45,316 bases of DNA, taken from the NCBI GenBank assembly GCA_003249095.1, contig QBMS01000019.1, positions 1 to 45,316 on the forward strand, given 5' to 3'. Position numbers and translations under genes: made by a program. A model generated the notes under the pieces. That model saw only the letters and a list, made by a program, of their open reading frames with translations, ran no database searches and had not been told where the DNA came from. The DNA is from Snowella sp. (GTDB lineage: Bacteria; Cyanobacteriota; Cyanobacteriia; Cyanobacteriales; Microcystaceae). Positions 24,450-34,756 of this stretch are shown one piece after another; positions within the stretch are counted from its first letter, which is position 1, and each line of letters begins with the position of its first letter.

Positions 24450-27400
24450 ATGTTGGAATTAACCCTCAATTTTACGACTGCCGATCAAGTCACTGTTAGC
24501 TTTGACGATGAAACCTCAGACGCGATCGCCTTTAGCTCACCGTTGACGGAAAAGAATCACAAGGATTTGCGCTGGTATATGGAAACCTATGCCAGTGGGC
24601 ACATGACGGAAGTGGATGATCGCCGTGCGGAACAGATTGCGGCGCAGTTAAAGGAATGGGGGAAAGCGTTATTTAACCAGGTTTTTGGTGCGAGGGATGC
24701 TCAACGCTTATTTAATGCTTTTCAGGATAGTCGAGAAGTGGGGCGCGTCGTTACTTTGAATGCAGAACAGCCTAAAATTTTGGCCTTACCCTGGGAATTA
24801 CTGCATGATCCCCAGGGCAATTATTTATTTAACGAAAATCCGCGTATTTCTATCCGTCGCAAATTGAAAAGAGGGGGCAGAAAACCCTTTAAAGTTAACC
24901 CGAAACATCAGTTACATTTACTGTTTGTCATTAGTCGGCCCGATGATGTTGGTTTTCTTGATCCTCGTACAGAGCCGAAAGCGGTACTCAATGCCCTAGC
25001 TGCCAAGGGAATTAATCAGGTGACGGTGGAGTTTTTGCGGCCAGCAACCTTTGATAAATTGATTAAACGCCTAGAAAATACTGACCTTCCCCAGGTAGAT
25101 ATTTTGCATTTTGATGGGCATGGAGTTTTTGATGCCGATGGGGTTTATTTTGACCAAGCAAAACAAATTTTTCCAGAGGGTTACGCAGGGACAAAAGCAG
25201 GAGAAAATAGTCAGTCTAATCGTAAAAATATCGGTTATTTAGTCTTTGAAGAAGAAAACGGTAAAAAGGCGTTAATTGATGCAGAAAAGTTGGGAGATAT
25301 GCTCCATCAACAGGCGGTGAGTCTGGTCTTTTTATCGGCTTGTCAGTCGGGTATGGTCGGGACTTCCGAGGAGTCCGTTGATGAAGAAGCCCTGGGATCG
25401 ATCGCCGTCCGATTAACCAAAACAGGCATTCCCAGTATTATTGCCATGACCTATTCCGTCCTGATTAACTCGACCGAAAAGTTATTAGGGGAATTTTACG
25501 AAAATCTGGCCAATGGTAAAGCGATCGCCGAATCCTTAGACAATGCCCGTCGCCACTTGATCCGCAATCCCGACCGAGGAGAACGCCAACGCGGCCAAAA
25601 ACGCATCACCCTCAAACTCCAGGACTGGTTCCTACCCGCCCTCTACCAATCAGGACAGGATGTCCCCCTTCTCATCAATTCTTCCTCTTTTTTAAGGGAA
25701 GTTGGGAAGATGGGGAGGAGGGATCACCATAATCTTCCCAAACAACCCGAAGCAGGCTTTTTCGAACGGAGCCGCGAACTATGGGAAATCGATCGCTGGT
25801 TCACCCAAAACACCCGACGCATCACCCTTTCTGGCTTTGGTGGTCAGGGCAAAACCTCCTTGGCGATCGAAGCAGGAGCCTGGTTACAAACAACGGGAAT
25901 GTTCAGCAGGGTTTGTTTTGTGGACTATGCCAACTTTCAAAGCGTAGATGCCCTAGCCGTTGCCGTTGCCACCCTGGCCACCGTTCTCCAGCACAGTTTT
26001 CTGGATGCCGAAGCGGTGATCCCCGTCCTGGCCCAAATTCCCACCCTGATCATTTTGGACAATTTGGAAGCCCTGCCTGAAACTGCCCTACAGCCCCTCC
26101 TCACGGCGGCCAAAGTCTGGTCAGAAGTGGGACAAACGCGGCTCCTGTTGACGACTCGTTCCCCTGAGTTGGGTCATGCCGATTATTCCAGTACAAGTTT
26201 AAAGCATCGGTTCTTGCGTTTGGACGGATTAGCGGCTCAGGATGCCCTGGACTATGTGCAACGTTTAATGCAATTTCCCCCCGAACCGACCTATGGGGTT
26301 CCTGCACGGGAAGATTTACTGGATTTATTGGAGTTAGTGGACTTTCATCCCCTTTCCATTAAGGTTTTGGTTCCCCAGTTAAAAGCCCGTCCCTTAACGG
26401 AATTGGGGCTGGCGTTGCAACAGGCGATTTTGGACACCAGTAATCTAGAGGATAAGGATCGCAGTTTGGTGGCTTCCTTGAATTTGTCCTTAGAGCGATT
26501 GGACGAACGAGCCAAGGCCCTCTTGCCCCGTTTAGGTGTGTTTCAGGGAGGAGCCTTTGAGGATGATTTGTTAGCGATTACCGAGTTAACGGAAACGGAT
26601 TGGTCTGTTTTGAGAGGGCAGTTAGTCAGTGCAAGCTTAATTGAATTAGAAACCGTACCAGGCGTTAATTCTCCCTTTATCAAATTTCATCCCACCCTAG
26701 CCCCCGTCCTCCTCCTCAAATTACGAGATCGTTCCCCAAATACCGAAGAAGCCCAACTCCTCGCCCGACACCGAGAACGCTATTATCAACTGTCGCGCTA
26801 TTTGTACTTTGAAGATGACAAAAATCCCGACTTGGCGCGGTCTATCGTGCGACGGGAACTGCCCAACCTGCTTTTCGCAGTGGATCACGCCCTGAGTTTG
26901 CAGGAAGACTGGGCCGTAGAGTTTGTGAATAGTCTCAACAAATTTCTGGATTTTTTTGGACTGAATAAGACTCGCCAAAGCCTGACGGAAAGAGCCTCGC
27001 AACGGGCTAGCGAAGTCGGTTCCAATGATTGGTATTTAGCTCAAGGTCATACAGGAGAACAGTTATGGCAAGAGGGACAAACCGAGCAAGCGGCGGCCAT
27101 TTTCCAGACTATTCTCAATGCCTTGGGAGAAACCGCCAGTTATCAACGCTGTGCAATCTTAAATAGCTTAGGGCGATGTTTAATGAGTCAAAGCCAATCG
27201 CCAGAAGCCGCCACCCTTTACCGTCAAGCGATCGCCGAAGCCCAAGAGTTAGAGGCATCAGACAGCGTGAAAAGACAGATTGGTGCTTTACAAACCGATT
27301 TAGGAAATGTGCTAACAGATATGGGGGACTATGGGGCCGCCCGCACTGCCTACGAACAATCCTTGGTGATCGCTCTGGAATTAGGGGATAAACGAGAGGA

Positions 27401-28220
27401 AGCCGTCACCTTGGGACAACTGGGTACTTTAGCTTATTTTGAAGGAAAACTGGAGGAAGCCCCGCAACGGAACCAAGTCGCTCTCAGCCGTTTTCAGAAC
27501 CTTGGTGAACCTAAAATGGAAGCTGTCTATTGGCATCAGTTGGGCGTGATTTATCAAAAAGCAGAGCAGTGGGCAGAAGCAGACCAGGCCTACCGTGAAT
27601 CGGCCCAAATTAATGAGTTCTATGGCAATTTAACTGAAGTCGCCAGCACTTGGGGACAATTAGCATTACTGAATAAAAAAACTGGAAATCTGGACAGTGC
27701 CGAGGCTTGGTATCGTAAGGCCATTCAAGGGTCTGAGACAGCAGGCGATCGCTTTAATCAATCCCTAGCCCTCAATAACCTGGCTGACCTTTTGCGGCAA
27801 TTCGGCGATCGTCTTCCCGAAGCCCGCCAAGCCGCCGAGGAGTCCCTGGCTATTTCTCAAACCCTAGACCCCAATACCGCCGAAATCTGGACAACCTACC
27901 AAATTTTGGCAGAAATAACCGCCCAACAGGGAGAAACCGCCACAGCCCAGAACTATCGCCGTTTAATGCGTGAAACCTACTTCGAGGCTCCCGTTTGCCG
28001 CCACCACCTGCAACAAGTAGCTCCCCTCATCGAAGCCATTGTGGACAACTGGCCAGACCTAGAACCTCTATTAGCCGATCTCACCGAAAATGGTAGTGGT
28101 GAACTAGCCCAAGTCTTGGCTCGCTTGCAGACAGGAGAACGCAACGAAGACCAACTCTGCCAAAACTTAAATCGAGTAGAGTCCGCTATCCTCCACACCA
28201 TCCTTTCCCGCCTTGGTTAG
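24450..28220 (+). CDS. CHAT protease-NB-ARC-TPR protein (STAND type)
   Basis: A 1256-residue fusion. Residues about 80-400 form a caspase-like CHAT domain with catalytic His224 (HFDGHG) and Cys298 (LSACQSG). Residues about 430-760 form an NB-ARC ATPase with Walker A GFGGQGKTS (Lys468) and Walker B TLIILDN (Asp537). Residues about 870-1180 hold TPR repeats that should sense a ligand. This is the layout of STAND sensors: ligand binding to the repeats drives oligomerisation and activates the N-terminal protease, causing regulated cell death or antiphage response. The gene is intact, with good ORF length and HIP1 sites throughout. The trigger and protease substrate are unknown. Confidence 0.88.
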   Translation: MLELTLNFTTADQVTVSFDDETSDAIAFSSPLTEKNHKDLRWYMETYASGHMTEVDDRRAEQIAAQLKEWGKALFNQVFGARDAQRLFNAFQDSREVGRVVTLNAEQPKILALPWELLHDPQGNYLFNENPRISIRRKLKRGGRKPFKVNPKHQLHLLFVISRPDDVGFLDPRTEPKAVLNALAAKGINQVTVEFLRPATFDKLIKRLENTDLPQVDILHFDGHGVFDADGVYFDQAKQIFPEGYAGTKAGENSQSNRKNIGYLVFEEENGKKALIDAEKLGDMLHQQAVSLVFLSACQSGMVGTSEESVDEEALGSIAVRLTKTGIPSIIAMTYSVLINSTEKLLGEFYENLANGKAIAESLDNARRHLIRNPDRGERQRGQKRITLKLQDWFLPALYQSGQDVPLLINSSSFLREVGKMGRRDHHNLPKQPEAGFFERSRELWEIDRWFTQNTRRITLSGFGGQGKTSLAIEAGAWLQTTGMFSRVCFVDYANFQSVDALAVAVATLATVLQHSFLDAEAVIPVLAQIPTLIILDNLEALPETALQPLLTAAKVWSEVGQTRLLLTTRSPELGHADYSSTSLKHRFLRLDGLAAQDALDYVQRLMQFPPEPTYGVPAREDLLDLLELVDFHPLSIKVLVPQLKARPLTELGLALQQAILDTSNLEDKDRSLVASLNLSLERLDERAKALLPRLGVFQGGAFEDDLLAITELTETDWSVLRGQLVSASLIELETVPGVNSPFIKFHPTLAPVLLLKLRDRSPNTEEAQLLARHRERYYQLSRYLYFEDDKNPDLARSIVRRELPNLLFAVDHALSLQEDWAVEFVNSLNKFLDFFGLNKTRQSLTERASQRASEVGSNDWYLAQGHTGEQLWQEGQTEQAAAIFQTILNALGETASYQRCAILNSLGRCLMSQSQSPEAATLYRQAIAEAQELEASDSVKRQIGALQTDLGNVLTDMGDYGAARTAYEQSLVIALELGDKREEAVTLGQLGTLAYFEGKLEEAPQRNQVALSRFQNLGEPKMEAVYWHQLGVIYQKAEQWAEADQAYRESAQINEFYGNLTEVASTWGQLALLNKKTGNLDSAEAWYRKAIQGSETAGDRFNQSLALNNLADLLRQFGDRLPEARQAAEESLAISQTLDPNTAEIWTTYQILAEITAQQGETATAQNYRRLMRETYFEAPVCRHHLQQVAPLIEAIVDNWPDLEPLLADLTENGSGELAQVLARLQTGERNEDQLCQNLNRVESAILHTILSRLG

Positions 28221-28703
28221 TTTGGGAGAGATGGGGGGATTGAGTTTCAAAGGAATAAGGCGATCAATTACCAGAAATGCGATCGCATCATGGAAGACCC
28301 AGAATATTACAAACTACTTTCTCTATGATCGTTTTGCCCACGACGATACGGGTTAAAATCTGGGGATAGATGTTACTTGCTTGGATTTTTTACTAAACGA
28401 ATTTTTTCGTACAAGTTGACATCTTTGACCCAATTTAACCGATTTTCTATTTTCAATAGGGGGAGGGCGATCGCGTTTCAAAAAATTGGTTAGTGATTAT
28501 CCTGTTTTCATAGACAGGTTAAAAATTCAGGTAGTCTTTCGTTACGTCAAATTACGCGATCGCAAATTTTGAAAATTGGACAAAAAAACAGGTAAAGCCA
28601 AGGATTTTTTCTCCATTGAGTTAAGATATTGAACAACTAATGAATAGGATTCAACCTCTATCACAAGAAATCTCTGATAGCACGAAGCTAAGAAAAATGG
28701 TGC
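28221..28703. other. Noncoding region before pabAB
   Basis: This 483-bp gap holds several HIP1 or HIP1-like sites, a few T-rich runs and no gene-like ORF longer than about 15 codons. I recognise no RNA gene or clear terminator in it. A promoter for the downstream gene is expected near its 3' end. Confidence 0.5.
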
Positions 28704-30818
28704 ATGGTGCAAACTCTAATTATTGATAACTACGATTCCTACACCTTTAATCTCTACCAACTGATTGCTGAAGTTAACGGCAGCTTACCCCTAGTGATCC
28801 AGAATAATCAGATGGACTGGGAAAGTCTAGAACAATTGACATTTGATAATATCGTGATTTCTCCAGGCCCTGGCCGTCCAGAAAACCCCACAGATTTTGG
28901 AATTTGTGGTTTAGCCCTTAAAAATCCTCCTGTCCCTGTCCTGGGAGTCTGCTTAGGCCATCAGGGACTCGGCCACCTCTATGGAAGCAAAATTATTCAT
29001 GCCCCCGAAGTGCGTCATGGCAGACTGAGTCGGATTTATCACGATCGCCAGGATTTATTTAAGGGAATTCCCAGTCCTTTTTCGGCGGTGCGCTATCACT
29101 CCTTATTGGTGGCCGACGATCTGCCCGATTGTTTAGAAAAAACTGCTTGGACAGAAGACGGATTGATCATGGGACTACGACACCGCCAGTTACCCCTCTG
29201 GGGCGTTCAGTTTCATCCTGAATCTATCTGTACCGAGTATGGGCGAGTTATCTTAGAAAATTTTAGAGACCTCACTAGCCAATTTGCCCTTAATTCCGCT
29301 AAAAAATCTAGACAACAGCAAGAAAAAAACATTAAACCTATTTCTCTCCCTACATTTCACAACAAAAAGCAAGATCTTACACTGGTTAGCCAAAAATTAG
29401 ATCAATATCCCGATTCAGAGCAATTATTTTATAATTTATTCACTGATTCCCCAAATACTTTTTGGTTAGATAGCAGTCGAGTAGAGGCAGGGCTTTCTCG
29501 TTTTTCTTTTATGGGGGATGATCGGGGAAAACACAGCTCGCTGGTTCAGTATCATGTCCAAACTCAAGAATTAATCGTAACAAAATCGGGAGAGATCACT
29601 TGTTACAGAGAAAGTATTTTTGATTATTTGAAACGGGAATTAGCATCTCGTCAATGCCTGTCGGAGAATCTGCCCTTTGATTTTAATGGCGGTTTTGTTG
29701 GTTATTTGGGCTATGAACTCAAGGCCGAATCTGGCTCGGAATTAGTGCATCAATCGCCGTTTCCTGATGGGATGTTTTTATTTGCTGATCGCCTCATTGT
29801 CATCGATCATCAAGAAAAAAACCTTTATTTAGTCTGTTTGGTTGAAACAGGACAAAAGCAGGAAGCCGAAGCCTGGTTTACAGAAATTCAGGCAAAATTG
29901 CAAGCTCTTGCTCCTCTGCCAGAAATTATAGGCGATCGCCATCAAGAGCCAGTCGTTTTTCGCCTAAGCCGCTCACCCCAGATCTATCGGGAAAATATTG
30001 CCCAATGTCTTCAGGAAATTCATGAAGGAGAAACCTATCAAGTTTGTTTAACTAATCAACTGAAAACCAAAACCACTCCCGATCCTCTTGCTTTTTATCG
30101 AACCCTACGTCGTATTAATCCTGCTCCCTACTCCGCCTTTCTAAAATTTGGTGAGGTCGCGATCGCCTGTTCTTCACCCGAACGTTTTTTAAAAATCGAT
30201 TCCCAAGGTTGGGTTGAAACCAAGCCCATTAAGGGAACTCTCCATCGGGGAAAAAATGCGGAAGAGGATTTAGTTTTACGGGGACGTTTACAAAACAGTG
30301 AAAAAGATCGGGCGGAAAATTTGATGATTGTCGATTTGTTACGCAATGATTTAGGGAAAGTTTGTCAAGTGGGAACCGTCCAAGTACCGAAATTAATGGA
30401 AATAGAAACCTATGCAACCCTCCACCAATTAGTTTCAACCATTCAGGGGCATCTGCTGCCAGATTTACAAGCAGTCGATTGTGTCCGAGCGGCTTGGCCT
30501 GGAGGCTCCATGACAGGCGCACCGAAAATCCGTACTTTGCAGATTATTGATCGCCTAGAACAGGAAGCGAGGGGCATCTATTCGGGATCAATCGGCTTTT
30601 TCGGGTTAAATGGCTCTACTGACCTTAATATTGTCATTCGGACTGCAATTTTGACCCCCCAGGAAACCTCTATCGGCGTGGGCGGGGGCATTGTGGCGAT
30701 GTCCGATCCTGAAGCAGAATGTCAAGAAATTTTACTCAAGGCTCAGGCTCTTATGCAGGCGATCGCCTTGACGGTACACGGGAGGCCAGATAATTATCAA
30801 GTTTTAGGAGTGGATTAA
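28704..30818 (+). CDS. pabB: Aminodeoxychorismate synthase, PabA-PabB fusion
   Basis: A 704-residue fusion enzyme for folate synthesis that makes 4-amino-4-deoxychorismate from chorismate and glutamine. Residues 1-200 are a class I glutamine amidotransferase with Cys83 (GVCLGHQG) and the His171-Pro-Glu173 pair (QFHPES). Residues about 220-700 are the chorismate-binding domain with SSPERFL, IKGTLHRG, DLLRNDLG and the PGGSMTGAPK signature. The GGSMTGAPK and the N-terminal glutaminase distinguish it from anthranilate synthase component I, although TrpGE fusions are the main alternative. The ATG at 28704 follows an out-of-frame ATG by 7 bp. Confidence 0.85.
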   Translation: MVQTLIIDNYDSYTFNLYQLIAEVNGSLPLVIQNNQMDWESLEQLTFDNIVISPGPGRPENPTDFGICGLALKNPPVPVLGVCLGHQGLGHLYGSKIIHAPEVRHGRLSRIYHDRQDLFKGIPSPFSAVRYHSLLVADDLPDCLEKTAWTEDGLIMGLRHRQLPLWGVQFHPESICTEYGRVILENFRDLTSQFALNSAKKSRQQQEKNIKPISLPTFHNKKQDLTLVSQKLDQYPDSEQLFYNLFTDSPNTFWLDSSRVEAGLSRFSFMGDDRGKHSSLVQYHVQTQELIVTKSGEITCYRESIFDYLKRELASRQCLSENLPFDFNGGFVGYLGYELKAESGSELVHQSPFPDGMFLFADRLIVIDHQEKNLYLVCLVETGQKQEAEAWFTEIQAKLQALAPLPEIIGDRHQEPVVFRLSRSPQIYRENIAQCLQEIHEGETYQVCLTNQLKTKTTPDPLAFYRTLRRINPAPYSAFLKFGEVAIACSSPERFLKIDSQGWVETKPIKGTLHRGKNAEEDLVLRGRLQNSEKDRAENLMIVDLLRNDLGKVCQVGTVQVPKLMEIETYATLHQLVSTIQGHLLPDLQAVDCVRAAWPGGSMTGAPKIRTLQIIDRLEQEARGIYSGSIGFFGLNGSTDLNIVIRTAILTPQETSIGVGGGIVAMSDPEAECQEILLKAQALMQAIALTVHGRPDNYQVLGVD

Positions 30819-30884
30819 ATGCTTTTTAATTTTGATGATTAGGCGATCGCGTGCAATCCAATTTGAGGATACAATAATCGTGAT

Positions 30885-31478
30885 TTAAACAAGTTTTTCT
30901 CCACTTAAAATAAAGCTCGGATCGAGAGCGGCAAAGGTTTGATTCAGTCCCCTCGTTTCTAATCGATTAACACCTGATTGAACGACCTCGATATTACGGA
31001 CTTGTAATTCTGCCAAACTTTCGGAAATCAGATAAAGATTTTCCAAATTATTGGCCGTTGCCACAATCCGTCCTTCGGGTTCGAGATAAGCCCAAATAGC
31101 TTTAATAATTTCTTTAATAGGACGACCTCCTTCAATACAGACGCGATCGGGCGGGGGAGCCAGAGTCTTTAAACAGTCGGGTGCGCTACCTTCTAGGACT
31201 TGGACATTTTTGACTCCAAAGCGATCGCAGTTCCGACGAATGAGGGCTGCTACTTCTTCATCTCGTTCAATGGCAATAATCGTGCTTTCGGGACAGAGTA
31301 GAGCTAATTCAATGGGAATGGTTCCCGTTCCCGCACCAATGTCCCAAATCACCGAATCCGCTTTTAAACGGAGGGCAGAAATGAGGAGTAATCGAATTTC
31401 TCGTTTACTGAGGGGAATACCTGGTAAGCGTTCAAATAAACTATCCGTAATTCCAGGCGTTTTATAGGGCCAGAGCAT
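30885..31478 (-). CDS. cbiT: Precorrin-8/6Y C15-methyltransferase, CbiT type
   Basis: A 197-residue class I SAM-dependent methyltransferase. The SAM-binding motif is DIGAGTGTIPIEL (about residues 46-58), with GITDSLFERLPGIPLSKREIR at the N-terminus typical of CbiT. CbiT methylates C15 and decarboxylates the corrin precursor in cobalamin synthesis; in many organisms it is the C-terminal half of CobL, but here it stands alone. The stop converges with pabAB, 66 bp away. No cobalamin riboswitch was recognised upstream. Confidence 0.8.
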   Translation of the reverse strand: MLWPYKTPGITDSLFERLPGIPLSKREIRLLLISALRLKADSVIWDIGAGTGTIPIELALLCPESTIIAIERDEEVAALIRRNCDRFGVKNVQVLEGSAPDCLKTLAPPPDRVCIEGGRPIKEIIKAIWAYLEPEGRIVATANNLENLYLISESLAELQVRNIEVVQSGVNRLETRGLNQTFAALDPSFILSGEKLV

Positions 31479-31650
31479 AAATAATGGGATGTTAAATTAG
31501 AGGGTTAAAAAATTAAATTGCTTTGAACTGACTAAACAAATTAGAAAATATAGTTTATAACTCATTCGCTTGTCAAAACATTCCTAAGTAGGGGTTTGGT
31601 TTCCAAATCCACACAAAACTAATTACTAATTACAGCACTTTGTAGTTAAA

Positions 31651-31685
31651 TCCCTTATAGGGAAAGGACATAATATATTATGTCC
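31651..31685. repeat. Palindromic repeat in a gene-free stretch
   Basis: The 372-bp gap between cbiT and glgP contains a perfect 20-bp palindrome, GGACATAATATATTATGTCC (31666-31685), directly preceded by the near-palindrome TCCCTTATAGGGA (31651-31663). It may be a MITE fragment or a dispersed hairpin repeat. No gene was seen in the rest of the gap apart from the terminator below. Confidence 0.75.
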
Positions 31686-31795
31686 CTACAAAAATTTGTC
31701 TGTTACCACAACGCAATTTGCTGTAAAAGCGTGTAACTAAAAAATCTAGTATTAATTATTAGCATCTATCAAAAATGAGTAAAAATTATTATTTT

Positions 31796-31840
31796 AAAGA
31801 AAAAGAGATTAGAGAATGGATAAACCAAACCCTAATCTCC
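31796..31840 (-). terminator. Rho-independent terminator of glgP
   Basis: Read on the minus strand, GAGATTAG (31833-31840) pairs with CTAATCTC (31806-31813), an 8-bp stem with a 19-base loop, followed by TTTTTCTTT. It lies 10 bp after the glgP stop. Confidence 0.8.
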
Positions 31841-31850
31841 TTACTTTTGC

Positions 31851-34376
31851 TTAGAGTACGGGGCTAAACTCGTCTAATGAAATTTTGACGGGGCTAACAT
31901 CCCAGATTTCTTTGCAATATTCTGCGATCGTCCGATCTGAGGAGAATTTCCCCATACGGGCTGAATTGAGAATCGACATTTTTGTCCAACGAGCCTGGTC
32001 TTGATAGGCGGCACTAACGGCATCCTGACAATCGATATAGGCTTGATAGTCAGCGAGCAACATATAGGGATCGCTATACAGTAAGGAATCGACAATCGGT
32101 TGGAACTGAGATTTGTCGCCATGCGAGAAATAACCATTGGCAATGCGATCGATCACTGCCCGTAGGTCTGCATTTTTCTCGTAATATTCCCTGGGATGAT
32201 AGCCTTTGGCTTTGGTGGCATAGACTTCTTCGGCAGTTAACCCAAATAAGAAGAAGTTTTCCGCGCCCGCTTCTTCCCGAATTTCGATATTGGCTCCATC
32301 TAGGGTTCCGATGGTCAAAGCTCCATTCATGGCAAACTTCATGTTGCCCGTTCCTGACGCTTCTTTTCCTGCGGTGGAAATTTGTTCCGAAAGGTCGGCG
32401 GCGGGATAGACTCGTTGACCGAGAGAAACGTTAAAATTGGGTAGAAAGACGACATTTAAACGCCCACGCACATCGGGATCGGCGTTGACGACTTCACCGA
32501 CGGCATTAATTAGTTTAATAATTAATTTGGCCATGAAATAACCAGGAGCCGCTTTTCCACCAAAGATAAAGGTGCGGGGAACGATTTCCGTTTCAGGGTT
32601 TTGTTTAATGCGGTTGTAGAAAGCAATAATTTGTAAAACCGCTAAATGTTGGCGTTTATATTCATGAATCCGTTTGACTTGAACATCAAAAATAGAATTG
32701 ACATCCATTTCAATGCCGCGATATTTACGAACGTAATCAGCGAGGTGCTGTTTGTTGTCTTGTTTGATTTTTCGCCAGCGATCGCAGAATTCGGGATCAT
32801 CAATAAATTTTTCAATTTGTCGCATTTCATCCAAATTTTTCAGCCAACTGTCGCCAATTTTTTCGGTGACGAGGGCAGAGAGTTCGGGATTACTGAGTAA
32901 AATCCAACGACGGGGGGTGACACCATTGGTTTTATTGAAAAATTTCTGGGGCCAGAGGCGAGCAAAATCGTGGAGGGTGTCTTTTTTGAGTAATTCCGTA
33001 TGGAGGGCGGCCACACCGTTGATGGCATGACTCCCAATACAGGCTAAATTAGCCATGCGGATCTTTTGACCATGATTTTCTTCGATGATGGAAAGACTGC
33101 TGACTAGAGCGTCATCATCGGGGAACCAAATCCGTACTTTTTCCAGAAAACGGTGGTTGATTTCGTAGATAATTTCCAGATGGCGGGGCAATAGTTTGGC
33201 AAACAAACTCACTTCCCAACGCTCTAGGGCTTCGGGCATGAGGGTGTGGTTGGTGTAGGCAAAGGTTTTTTGGGTAATACTCCAGGCTTTTTCCCAATCA
33301 TAGCCATACTGATCCACCAATAAACGCATGATTTCCGCGATCGCAACGGCGGGGTGGGTATCGTTTAATTGGACAGCGGCCCGTTCGTGGAGATTGTCCA
33401 AATTATCGTGCAGACGAAGATGAATGCGAATTAAATCCTGAAGAGAAGCGGAAACAAAGAAATATTGCTGTGCTAGACGTAATTCCCGACCCGCAGGGGT
33501 ATTATCGTTGGGATAGAGGACTTTGGAAATGGTTTCGGCATCCATTTTTTCTGCCACCGCACGGTCATACAGCCCCGCATTAAAGGCTTCAAAGTTAAAG
33601 TCTTCACTGGCTTCTGCCTTCCACAGACGCAGGGGATTCACCGTATTGGTTTTGTACCCTGGCACAGGTGTATCGTAGGGAATCGCCAAAATCACCCGTT
33701 CAGGAATCCAGACCGTTTTTGTAAAGCCCTTTTCATCATGAGCAATTTCGGTATGACCGCCCAATTTCACAGGAACGGATTCATCGGGACGGGGCAATTC
33801 CCAAGGATTACCGAAACGAAGCCAGTTATCAGGGACTTCCACTTGCCAACCATCTTGGATGCGTTGATGAAAAATTCCAAACTCATAACGAATGCCGTAA
33901 CCGATCGCAGGAACTTCCAAAGAAGCAAGAGAATCGAGGAAACAAGCCGCTAATCTGCCTAAACCACCGTTTCCCAAGCCTGGATCGGGTTCTTGTTCAA
34001 GAATTTCTTCTAAATCTAGACCGAAAGATCCCACGACATTATCAACTTTGTCATAAATTCCTAAGTTAATCAGGTTATTTCCCAGATGTCTGCCCATAAG
34101 AAATTCCGCCGACAGGTAACACACGACCTTGACTTTCTCTTCTTTGTAGGTGGCAACACTTTTGAGAAAGCGCAGTAAGAGGCGATCGCGGATCGTATAG
34201 GCCAGGGCCAGATAATAATCGTAGGGAGAAGCTTGGGAACGATCAACTCCCTGGAGGTAGAACAAATTATCCAGAAAAGCTCGCTTGAGGGTTTCTTCAC
34301 TCATCCCCGTGCGATCATCTTCTACCTTGATTGTTCGGACTTCATTGATCGCAGTCTGTAAATAGGTTTTTTCCAT
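31851..34376 (-). CDS. glgP: Glycogen phosphorylase
   Basis: An 841-residue full-length glycogen/alpha-glucan phosphorylase (GT35). It releases glucose-1-phosphate from storage glycogen in the cytoplasm. The pyridoxal-phosphate motif EASGTGNMKFAMNG is present with the Schiff-base Lys680. Other family blocks include GNGGLGRLAACFLDS, NDTHPA and KRIHEYKRQ. Length and motifs indicate an intact enzyme. It is transcribed alone, with a terminator downstream and a 380-bp gap on the upstream side that carries a tandem repeat. Confidence 0.95.
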   Translation of the reverse strand: MEKTYLQTAINEVRTIKVEDDRTGMSEETLKRAFLDNLFYLQGVDRSQASPYDYYLALAYTIRDRLLLRFLKSVATYKEEKVKVVCYLSAEFLMGRHLGNNLINLGIYDKVDNVVGSFGLDLEEILEQEPDPGLGNGGLGRLAACFLDSLASLEVPAIGYGIRYEFGIFHQRIQDGWQVEVPDNWLRFGNPWELPRPDESVPVKLGGHTEIAHDEKGFTKTVWIPERVILAIPYDTPVPGYKTNTVNPLRLWKAEASEDFNFEAFNAGLYDRAVAEKMDAETISKVLYPNDNTPAGRELRLAQQYFFVSASLQDLIRIHLRLHDNLDNLHERAAVQLNDTHPAVAIAEIMRLLVDQYGYDWEKAWSITQKTFAYTNHTLMPEALERWEVSLFAKLLPRHLEIIYEINHRFLEKVRIWFPDDDALVSSLSIIEENHGQKIRMANLACIGSHAINGVAALHTELLKKDTLHDFARLWPQKFFNKTNGVTPRRWILLSNPELSALVTEKIGDSWLKNLDEMRQIEKFIDDPEFCDRWRKIKQDNKQHLADYVRKYRGIEMDVNSIFDVQVKRIHEYKRQHLAVLQIIAFYNRIKQNPETEIVPRTFIFGGKAAPGYFMAKLIIKLINAVGEVVNADPDVRGRLNVVFLPNFNVSLGQRVYPAADLSEQISTAGKEASGTGNMKFAMNGALTIGTLDGANIEIREEAGAENFFLFGLTAEEVYATKAKGYHPREYYEKNADLRAVIDRIANGYFSHGDKSQFQPIVDSLLYSDPYMLLADYQAYIDCQDAVSAAYQDQARWTKMSILNSARMGKFSSDRTIAEYCKEIWDVSPVKISLDEFSPVL

Positions 34377-34660
34377 GATGGTTAGTCCTTAGAATCGATA
34401 AAATCGATGGTCATCCAAAAAAATGCTACACGCGCTTAATAGCATAGACGATTCTTAGCCCTGCTTTCGTTCATGATTGACCCTTTGCTTAGTCAGTTTA
34501 GTTGATCCCAAGAAAAAATGGGCGATCGCGTCGCTGTCCATCGGTCATATTCACGACATTTCATCGCCTTTTCCGAATTTTTACAGATTGATCGGATTTA
34601 GGGTTTGTCAAAAATCTCGGATAATCATTGTATGATTCTCAATCTGACCCTACATTCAGC

Positions 34661-34706
34661 AACACTAGATCAGACTTGTCAAAAACACTAGATCAGACTT
34701 GTCAAA
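34661..34706. repeat. Two-copy 23-bp tandem repeat
   Basis: The unit AACACTAGATCAGACTTGTC plus AAA occurs twice in exact tandem (34661-34683 and 34684-34706) in the 380-bp gap between the glgP start and the 3' end of the K+ channel gene. Short ATGAGATTTAT-like steps follow. It sits about 290 bp upstream of the glgP start, and no gene was recognised in the gap. Confidence 0.85.
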
Positions 34707-34756
34707 TTTATGAGATCTATGAGATTTATCAGATTTCAAATTGTACAAAATGCCAA

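Noticed and set aside
28283-28330. Small ORF (about 12 codons) in the gap before pabAB
   Set aside because: Too short, no ribosome site and no recognisable motif.
31479-31850. Possible small RNA in the AT-rich gap between cbiT and glgP
   Set aside because: Only palindromes and the glgP terminator can be shown; no conserved RNA fold was recognised.
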